This document shows, piece after piece, positions 5,434-5,594 of a stretch of 5,594 nt of DNA. The stretch spans positions 3,243 through 8,836 of the forward strand of contig DJTQ01000208.1 of the NCBI GenBank assembly GCA_002439285.1. The letters run 5' to 3'. This DNA comes from Paenibacillaceae bacterium UBA6304. Its GTDB lineage: Bacteria > Bacillota > Bacilli > Paenibacillales > Paenibacillaceae. How positions within the stretch are numbered: position 1 is the stretch's first letter; every line of letters begins with the position of its first letter. The notes beneath the pieces were generated by a model. The model ran no database searches and was not told the DNA's origin. It saw nothing but the letters and a program-made list of their open reading frames with translations. A program made the position numbers and the translations under genes.

Positions 5434-5594
5434 ATGGCTACTCGCGTACAGCATGCACTTGATCAATTAAAGAATAACGGTGTACGCATTACGCCGCAGC
5501 GCCATGCCATTCTTACGTATTTAATGGAATCGATGGGACACCCGACCGCGGATGAAATTTATCGGGCTTTGGAGCCCCGTTTTCCAAATATGAG
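5434..5594 (+). CDS. perR: Peroxide-responsive repressor PerR (Fur family), 3'-truncated by the window edge
   Basis: PerR is a dimeric metal-dependent repressor of peroxide-defence genes (catalase, alkyl hydroperoxide reductase, Dps-type proteins in Bacillus). It senses H2O2 by iron-catalysed oxidation of His ligands. Only the first 53 of roughly 145 codons are visible. They form the start of the winged-helix DNA-binding domain: [17 protein letters not shown] (14-30), then [21 protein letters not shown]. The [12 protein letters not shown] and HPTAD-IY-ALE--FPNM blocks closely match B. subtilis PerR as I remember it. H36 aligns with its regulatory metal ligand His37. The [11 protein letters not shown] stretch favours PerR over Fur or Zur. 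The recognition helix, the Zn cysteines and the other sensing ligands lie beyond the window. ATG 5434 is supported by the purine-rich AAGGGCGGTGG (5418-5428), 5 bases upstream. It has its own promoter and a Per-box-like site at the transcription start. Confidence 0.9.
   Translation, partial: MATRVQHALDQLKNNGVRITPQRHAILTYLMESMGHPTADEIYRALEPRFPNM

Overview
The window reads as a chromosomal segment of a low-to-medium GC Firmicute, most likely Paenibacillus or a close relative. The evidence is a gatA-gatB pair (the tRNA-dependent amidotransferase used by Gram-positives that lack GlnRS), strong AGGAGG-type ribosome sites, a Bacillus-type perR, a Rho-independent terminator with a T7 tract, and moderately GC-rich coding DNA next to an AT-rich repeat-bearing spacer. 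The genus is an inference. No transposase, phage gene, RNA gene or CRISPR array is visible.

Layout: (1) 1-991, the 3' two thirds of gatA, entering from the left edge; (2) 1015-2454, complete gatB behind a near-ideal ribosome site; (3) 2498-2962, a 154-residue GNAT acetyltransferase 43 bases after gatB, closed by a clear intrinsic terminator at 2975-3011; (4) a 450-base non-coding spacer (3012-3462) holding a ladder of four GGGCC motifs, four regularly spaced copies of an imperfectly palindromic repeat (TTAACTGTA-N7-CANYTA), degenerate traces of more copies, and a run of nine G; (5) 3463-5307, a large membrane protein with a multi-helix N-terminal half and a C-terminal DUF4097-type beta-solenoid domain, whose start codon is ambiguous; (6) a short spacer with a TTGACA/TACAAT promoter and a Per-box-like operator; (7) 5434-5594, the first 53 codons of perR, leaving at the right edge. 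All genes are on the plus strand.

How it works together: GatA and GatB, with GatC presumably encoded just upstream, convert Glu-tRNA(Gln) and/or Asp-tRNA(Asn) to the amidated forms. The GNAT gene looks like the last cistron of that transcript. The DUF4097 protein is an independent envelope gene of unknown role, distantly comparable with LiaG/YvlB-type proteins of Bacillus. perR starts a separate, probably autoregulated, peroxide-stress unit. The least explained parts are the spacer repeats, the start of the DUF4097 gene, and the very regular 9/18-residue solenoid it encodes.
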